From contig NZ_CP040786.1 in assembly GCF_021922925.1 (NCBI RefSeq), forward strand, positions 2,976,001 to 3,040,000: 64,000 nt of DNA, written 5' to 3'. The DNA comes from Clavibacter phaseoli (GTDB lineage: Bacteria > Actinomycetota > Actinomycetes > Actinomycetales > Microbacteriaceae). The notes beneath the pieces are model-generated. The model was given only the letters and a program-made list of their open reading frames with translations, had not been told where the DNA came from and did not search any database. Each line of letters opens with the position of its first letter. Positions within the stretch are counted from its first letter, which is position 1. A program made the position numbers and the translations under genes. This document shows, one piece after another, positions 59,864 through 64,000 of the stretch.

Positions 59864-59950
59864 CGACAGAGGCGCCGCGATCCGGGGGGATCGTGCGGCG
59901 GGCGGCATCCCGCCCGGCGCGAGCGTCGCCGGATCCACCAGGGGGAGCAC

Positions 59951-61204
59951 ATGGCCATGCAGGAACCCGTCGCGCGCCAGGGCGGCTCGGATCCCGCCGG
60001 TCGCGCCAACCGCGACGCGATCCCGCTGCACGGCGACGCCGAGGCCGTGCGCCTCCGGGCCGTGCACGACCTGCGGCTCGTCGGATCCACCGCGGAGGAG
60101 CGCTTCGACCGCGTGACCCGCATCGCGCGCGAGCTCTTCGACGTGCCCGTGGCCGAGATCAACCTGGTGGGCGACACCGAGCAGTTCACGAAGTCGCCGC
60201 AGCCCGCGGGCGTCTCGCTGCTCTCGGACCGGACGCAGTCGTTCTGCGACGTCGCCATCCGGAGCCCGGAGATCCTCGTGGTGCCGGATGCCACCGCGGA
60301 CGCGCGCTTCGCCGAGCGCACCACGGTCACCGGACCCCGCCACATCCGCTTCTACGCCGGCCGACCCCTGCTGTCCGGCGGCCAGACCGTCGGCACGCTC
60401 TGCCTCGTCGACACCGAGCCGCGCGACCTCGCGCCCGCGCAGGAGAAGCTGCTCGACGAGATGGGCGCGTGGGTCGAGCGCGAGCTCCGCGACAGCAGGG
60501 ACGAGGAGCTGGCGGGCGACATCCAGCGGCGGCTCCTGCCCGTCGACCGGCCGCTCTGGCCCGACTTCGACCTCGCCGGCATCAGCCTCCCCGCCCGCGG
60601 CGTGGGCGGCGACTTCTACTCCTGGGGCGAGGACCCCGACGGGCTGCACGTGACCGTCGCGGATGTGATGGGCAAGGGGGCGGGCGCGGCGATCCTCGCG
60701 TCGGCCGTGCGCTCGGGCTTCCAGGCGCACCGGGGTCCGGACGCCGCGCGCACCGTGACCGCGGTGCAGGCGCAGCTCCAAGCCGACCTCGACGCGACCG
60801 AGACCTTCGCGACGTTCCTGCACTGCCGCGTCGACGGATCCACCGGCCGCTTCGCCTACGCGGACGGCGGCCACGGCCTCACGGCGCTGATCCGCGTGGA
60901 CGGCACGCACGAGATGCTGCCGGCGCTCGACCTGCCGCTCGGCGTCGTGCCGGGCGCCTCGTGGTCGGCCGCGACCGGCGAGCTGCGTCCCGGCGACCGG
61001 CTCCTCTCCTTCACCGACGGCGCGCTCGACCTCTTCGACGGATCCCTCGACTCGGTCGCCCCGCTCGTGGAGCTGGTGCGCACGGCCGCGGACGCCGCGG
61101 AGACGGTCGGCCGCATCGCCGACGCGGCCGCGTCCGCTGCCGCCCGCGGCGTGCTCGGCGACGACGTGTCGGCGGTGTGCGTGCGCTACGCGGGCGGCGC
61201 CTGA
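59951..61204 (+). CDS. GAF-domain SpoIIE/PP2C-type serine phosphatase
   Basis: The 417-residue soluble protein has an N-terminal GAF domain (about residues 45-185; RIARELFDVPVAEINLVGD, FYAGRPLLSGGQTVGTLCLVD) and a C-terminal SpoIIE phosphatase (about 195-415; RGVGGDFYSW, DVMGKGAGAAI, YADGGHG, FTDGALDLFDG, GDDVSAVCV). It is a second input to the same partner switch as the membrane-bound phosphatase: one senses a membrane or envelope signal, this one a small-molecule or redox signal through GAF (inference). The start is ATG with a GGGGGAGC ribosome site. Confidence 0.93.
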   Translation: MAMQEPVARQGGSDPAGRANRDAIPLHGDAEAVRLRAVHDLRLVGSTAEERFDRVTRIARELFDVPVAEINLVGDTEQFTKSPQPAGVSLLSDRTQSFCDVAIRSPEILVVPDATADARFAERTTVTGPRHIRFYAGRPLLSGGQTVGTLCLVDTEPRDLAPAQEKLLDEMGAWVERELRDSRDEELAGDIQRRLLPVDRPLWPDFDLAGISLPARGVGGDFYSWGEDPDGLHVTVADVMGKGAGAAILASAVRSGFQAHRGPDAARTVTAVQAQLQADLDATETFATFLHCRVDGSTGRFAYADGGHGLTALIRVDGTHEMLPALDLPLGVVPGASWSAATGELRPGDRLLSFTDGALDLFDGSLDSVAPLVELVRTAADAAETVGRIADAAASAAARGVLGDDVSAVCVRYAGGA

Positions 61205-61725
61205 GGGCCAGGCGTCGCGTCCGTCCCGCCGGCCCGCGCGTACTCGGATCCCGAGCGCGTCCGGAGCACGAGTCCCGCGTCGACGAGGTGGCGGCGGAGC
61301 AGCGCGTGGTCGTCGGCGATGCGGAGGAGGCGCGCCGTGAGGGCCTTCTCGTCGAGGACCTCGTGCGCGTCCAGCACCTGCGCGACGACGTGCCGCAGCA
61401 GGGCGTCGAGGTCGGCGGGGCTCGCCGGCCACTGCTCGATGCGGCCGTCGCGGAGGAAGCGCTCGACGCCCTGGGCGGGCGGGGTCGCGGGCTGCTGGGC
61501 GAGGATCGCGCGGAAGACGGCGTCGGTCGCGGATGCGGTGCCGTCGGCGTCCACCGCGACGAGGCCCGAGCCGACGAGCGAGGCGCGCGCCTTCGACCGG
61601 CGGGCGGGGGAGAGGTGCGCGAGGGCGTCGTCGAGGCCGGATCCGAGCACGACGCGGGCGTACGCGGCCCGCAGCTCGGCGTCGGCGAGCACGCCCGCGA
61701 GGCGGCGCGGGTCGATGTGGTCCAT
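61186..61725 (-). CDS. DUF2087-domain protein
   Basis: The 179-residue protein has an N-terminal helical region with a winged-helix look (LAGVLADAELRAAYARVVLG, LSPARRSKARASLVGSGLV) and a C-terminal DUF2087 domain (about residues 85-165; FLRDGRIEQWPASPADLDALLRHVV, DEKALTARLLRIADDHALLRRHLVDAGLVLRTRSGSEYAR). Such proteins are putative small transcription regulators. It overlaps the phosphatase gene end by 19 bases on the opposite strand. Confidence 0.85.
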   Translation of the reverse strand: MDHIDPRRLAGVLADAELRAAYARVVLGSGLDDALAHLSPARRSKARASLVGSGLVAVDADGTASATDAVFRAILAQQPATPPAQGVERFLRDGRIEQWPASPADLDALLRHVVAQVLDAHEVLDEKALTARLLRIADDHALLRRHLVDAGLVLRTRSGSEYARAGGTDATPGPQAPPA

Positions 61726-61770
61726 GCCCCCATCCTGCCCGGCGCCTTCCGCCCGGCCGATCGACGCCGC

Positions 61771-61776
61771 TACGGT
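61771..61776 (+). promoter_or_regulatory. Probable -10 box (TACGGT) for a leaderless transcript
   Basis: The box ends 6 bases before the ATG of the 46-residue gene. Confidence 0.5.
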
Positions 61777-61782
61777 CGGGGC

Positions 61783-61923
61783 ATGCCCGTCCTCCGCTTC
61801 CTCGGCCGCGTCCTGATGCGGATCCTCTACGTGCTCGGGAAGGTCCGCATCGGCAGCAGCGGGCAGAATCCGTCGAACGGCGATCCGATGGGGTTCGACA
61901 AGCCGCAGCAGTACCGGCCCTGA
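61783..61923 (+). CDS. 46-residue conserved-looking peptide
   Basis: The product has a hydrophobic start (PVLRFLGRVLMRILYVLGKV), possibly a membrane-surface helix, and a polar end GQNPSNGDPMGFDKPQQYRP. The TACGGT box 6 bases before its ATG supports a real leaderless gene. No family recognised. It is divergent from the DUF2087 gene. Confidence 0.6.
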   Translation: MPVLRFLGRVLMRILYVLGKVRIGSSGQNPSNGDPMGFDKPQQYRP

Positions 61924-62061
61924 TCCGGCGGACCGCGCTCCTCCTCCCGAGGTGCGCGTGCGTCGGATTCCGCACGGCCCTCTCCCGAGCCGGGGTCGGC
62001 GTCGGGGGTCGGCCGTAGCTTCGTGCAGGCGGGGAGGTCTCCCCGCGAGGACGGGGGATCC

Positions 62062-62307
62062 ATGGCAGGCATCGACGCGCGGCTCGAGGTGGTGGCGCTC
62101 AGCGCCACCGAGTGGCGGGTGTGCGACGCGCGCATCGCCGCCTCCGACGCCACCCGGATCATCGCCTACGCGCAGCGGCGCGGCGGCCGGGTCGAGCTCA
62201 TGCGCATGCGGCCGGTGCCGGGGCTGTGCGACTGGTTCGGCAGCCTCGACGACGCGCTCGCGGCCGTCGCGGCCGAGCTGCCGCGGGAGCGCGTGCTCAT
62301 CGCCTGA
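62062..62307 (+). CDS. 81-residue hypothetical protein
   Basis: The product is soluble with a compact alpha/beta pattern (EVVALSATEWRVCDARIAASDATRIIAYAQRRGG, WFGSLDDALAAVA). It has no recognised motif. GGGGGATCC precedes the ATG; a TAGCTT box at 62016 is a possible -10. It is followed by a very strong terminator. Confidence 0.7.
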   Translation: MAGIDARLEVVALSATEWRVCDARIAASDATRIIAYAQRRGGRVELMRMRPVPGLCDWFGSLDDALAAVAAELPRERVLIA

Positions 62308-62323
62308 GCGCGCGGGGGACGGA

Positions 62324-62360
62324 CACGGCCCCGGTCCTCACGAGGAGGACCGGGGCCGTG
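62324..62360. terminator. Strong bidirectional hairpin terminator
   Basis: Perfect 16-bp stem CACGGCCCCGGTCCTC with its complement and a 5-base loop, between the gene ending at 62307 and the convergent DUF2795 gene. Confidence 0.92.
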
Positions 62361-62381
62361 CGCGTCACGCGGTGAGCGGGA

Positions 62382-62573
62382 TCAGCTCGCGTCGGAGACC
62401 GCCGCGTTGATCGCGGTCGGTGCGTCGTACTCCTTGTCGGCGATGCCCTTGAGCGCGTCGAGGGTGTCGGAGTCGGCGCCCGACTCCTCCGCCTTCTTCA
62501 CGATCGCGTCCTTGGATGCCGGGTAGTCGAGGCCGCTGAGGTGCTTCTGGAGCTCGATGGGGTTGATGGCCAT
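62382..62573 (-). CDS. DUF2795 domain small protein
   Basis: The 63-residue protein is a single DUF2795 domain: PIELQKHLSGLDYPASKDAIVKKAEESGADSDTLDALKGI followed by DKEYDAPTAIN. This short family is widespread in actinobacteria and of unknown function; the shape suggests a small nucleic-acid or protein-binding helical unit. GAGAGGACACC-type sequence precedes the ATG. Confidence 0.9.
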   Translation of the reverse strand: MAINPIELQKHLSGLDYPASKDAIVKKAEESGADSDTLDALKGIADKEYDAPTAINAAVSDAS

Positions 62574-62663
62574 GGGGTGTCCTCTCGTCGGGGTTCGGGC
62601 GGCGTCGCCCTCCCGTCGAGTCGACTCCCGCGGGCGAGCAGTGGGCAGGGGGAGGATCGCGAT

Positions 62664-64000
62664 CTACGGGGAGCCGTCAGGATCCGCGGGCGCCGCCGGC
62701 TGCGTGGGCGCCGACGTGGCCGTCCCCGCGGGCCGGGTGAAGCCGGGGTCGGGTGCCGAGGCGCGGATCCGGTCCACCATCGAGCTCGTCGACTGCGATG
62801 GCACGTAGCCGAGGATCGACACCTCGCCGCCGTACGCGCGCACCACGTCGGTCTCGTCGAGCATCTCGGGCGTGTAGTCGCCGCCCTTCGCGTAGACGTC
62901 GGGCTGCACCGCCTCGAGCAGCGGGATGGGGGTGTCGGTGTCGAACACGGTGATCACGTCGACGCACGACAGCTCGGCGAGCACGCCCGCGCGGTCCTCG
63001 GCCGTGTTCACCGGCCGGTCGGATCCCTTCAGCCGCCGCACCGAGTCGTCGCTGTTGAGCGCCACCACGAGCACGTCGCCGAGCCGCTTGGCCTGGCGCA
63101 GGTAGGTGGTGTGGCCCCGGTGCAGCACGTCGAAGCAGCCGTTCGTGAAGACGATCCGGCGGCCGGCGGCGCGCTCGCCCGCGACGAGGGCCACGAGCTC
63201 GGCCTGCGAGACCGTGCGCGAGCGCGTCTCGCCGAGGTGGTCGGCGAGGGTCGCGGCGGAGCACACCGAGGTGCCGGGGAGGCGCACGACCACGTCGGCC
63301 GCGGCCTGCGCGAAGTCGGCGCTCACCGCGAGCGGGAGGCCCACGGCGCGCGCGAGCGTGAGCGCGGCGACGAAGGTGTCGCCGGCGCCGGACGCCTGCT
63401 TCTCGGGCACCGGGTGCGCGCGCGTGCGGTACGGCTCGCCCGCGCCGAGCACGACGGTGCCGTCGCGGTCGAGGGTCACGACGGCGGTCGCGGATCCGGA
63501 TGCGGCCAGGATCCGGTCGCCGAGCGAGGCGACCACGGCGGCCCGATCCTCGTCGCGCGCGAACGGCCGGTCGACGAGGCGCCCGGCCTCGCCCGCGTTC
63601 GGCGTGATGAGGTCGGGGCGGAGCGGGGCCCAGAGCGCGGGATCGTGCGCGTCCACGACCGTGAGGCCGGGGCGGCTCGTGCGCGCGGCGAGCGACTCGA
63701 GCACCACGCCGTGCAGCGTGCCGGTGCCGTAGTCGGAGACGATCTCGGCGTCGACGCCCGCGGTCGCCTCGAGGGCGGCGCGGGCGAGGGCGCGCGCGTC
63801 GTCCCGGTGGATGGATCCGCGGTGCACGTCGTCGACCCGCACGATCACCTGGTCGTCGCCCACGATGCGCGTCTTGGTGGTGGTCCGCAGGCGCGGCGAG
63901 TGCACGAGGCCGGACACGTCGACGCCGGCCGCGGCGAGCAGGTCGCGCACGCGGTCGCCCGCGGCGTCCTGACCGACGAGGCCGACCATGCGCACGGTGC
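62664..64000 (-). CDS. hldE: HldE-like bifunctional heptose kinase / adenylyltransferase (N-terminus cut by window edge)
   Basis: At least 445 residues are visible; the frame is open to the right edge. The N-terminal PfkB/ribokinase domain (to about residue 265) ends its active site with ASGAGDTFVAALT, and DLITPNAGEA is also typical of the heptose kinase. The C-terminal cytidylyltransferase domain (about 280-420) has FTNGCFDVLHRGHTTYLRQAK, with the HxGH-type nucleotidyl-transfer motif as HRGH, and DVYAKGGDYTPEML. It should make ADP-heptose precursors for glycosylation. A 25-residue Ala/Pro tail follows. Such two-domain HldE proteins are best known from Gram-negative LPS synthesis; here the product probably goes to a cell-wall or secondary-metabolite glycan (inference). 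Confidence 0.88.
   Translation of the reverse strand, partial: TVRMVGLVGQDAAGDRVRDLLAAAGVDVSGLVHSPRLRTTTKTRIVGDDQVIVRVDDVHRGSIHRDDARALARAALEATAGVDAEIVSDYGTGTLHGVVLESLAARTSRPGLTVVDAHDPALWAPLRPDLITPNAGEAGRLVDRPFARDEDRAAVVASLGDRILAASGSATAVVTLDRDGTVVLGAGEPYRTRAHPVPEKQASGAGDTFVAALTLARAVGLPLAVSADFAQAAADVVVRLPGTSVCSAATLADHLGETRSRTVSQAELVALVAGERAAGRRIVFTNGCFDVLHRGHTTYLRQAKRLGDVLVVALNSDDSVRRLKGSDRPVNTAEDRAGVLAELSCVDVITVFDTDTPIPLLEAVQPDVYAKGGDYTPEMLDETDVVRAYGGEVSILGYVPSQSTSSMVDRIRASAPDPGFTRPAGTATSAPTQPAAPADPDGSP

Noticed and set aside
1..64000. Long open frames on the opposite strand of most genes
   Set aside because: High third-position GC suppresses stop codons in other frames. These frames have Arg/Ala/Pro-rich low-complexity products, no ribosome sites and no recognisable domains.
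1..64000. CRISPR arrays, insertion sequences, integrases or prophage
   Set aside because: No regularly spaced repeats, transposase motifs or att-like duplications were seen. The only tandem repeats are those at 4894-5020 and 7065-7118. The tRNA-Ser at 41728 has no integrase or duplicated 3' end nearby.

Overview
The window is very GC-rich (I estimate a little above 70 %) and densely coding. GTG starts are common and many genes overlap by 1-4 bases. Gene content (KdpFABC-DE, GAF-ANTAR regulators, an Rsb-type phosphatase module, a DUF3494 LPxTG protein, a DUF2795 peptide, a class II FBPase) points to a Gram-positive actinobacterium. A Microbacteriaceae chromosome of the Clavibacter type is the best guess; that is a judgement from gene content, not a database match. 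I see no insertion sequence, prophage, CRISPR array or rRNA. One tRNA-Ser(CGA) lies at 41.7 kb.

Layout. 0-4.9 kb: end of a sugar ABC operon (binding protein, two permeases) with a GH32-like glycosidase and a serine hydrolase. 4.9-6.9 kb: a quinone-oxidoreductase-like gene whose last bases are triplicated just past its stop codon, and a YqaJ-type nuclease. 7.0-12.3 kb: a compact RiPP cluster of the azole (TOMM/LAP) class: an 81-aa precursor with core CCSTCCSCSS, a leader-binding E1-like C protein, a YcaO cyclodehydratase ending in PHPFP, a SagB dehydrogenase and a two-gene ABC exporter. 12.4-15.6 kb: sugar isomerase, TolB-like propeller, TerC. 15.7-20.5 kb: MacB/FtsX-type ABC transporter divergent from an OmpR-type two-component system, with a shared promoter region carrying two inverted copies of a direct-repeat site. 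20.5-23.8 kb: small membrane proteins, an ArgA-type acetyltransferase, and a small metal module (His-rich peptide plus SmtB-like ArsR regulator). 23.9-27.1 kb: radA, a frameshifted ABC-2 permease, a GDSL esterase. 27.1-35.0 kb: a complete kdp operon (an extra 27-aa membrane peptide, kdpF, A, B, C, D, E). 35.2-38.4 kb: two paralogous lipoproteins flanking an Imm-5-like protein, a TauE/SafE permease, an F420/NADP reductase-like protein. 38.7-45.7 kb: two GAF-ANTAR regulators, a HAD hydrolase, tRNA-Ser, a NarL-type two-component system and a divergent ABC transporter. 45.8-52.9 kb: AI-2E permease, glpX, an esterase, a second sugar ABC system split around a guanidine-III riboswitch and its SMR exporter. 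53-64 kb: a sortase-anchored DUF3494 protein, paralogous membrane proteins, a phosphatase, the STAS / anti-sigma kinase / two SpoIIE phosphatase module, and a two-domain HldE-like enzyme cut by the window end.

The most interesting system is the RiPP cluster. It is self-contained (precursor, cyclodehydratase, dehydrogenase, exporter) and its core peptide is a run of ten cyclizable residues that I cannot match to a characterised product. Second is the guanidine-III riboswitch in front of the SMR gene, which identifies that gene as a guanidinium exporter. Across the window, several genes carry a TAnnnT box 6-7 nt before the start codon, which suggests leaderless transcripts, and the hexamer GGATCC is strikingly over-represented.
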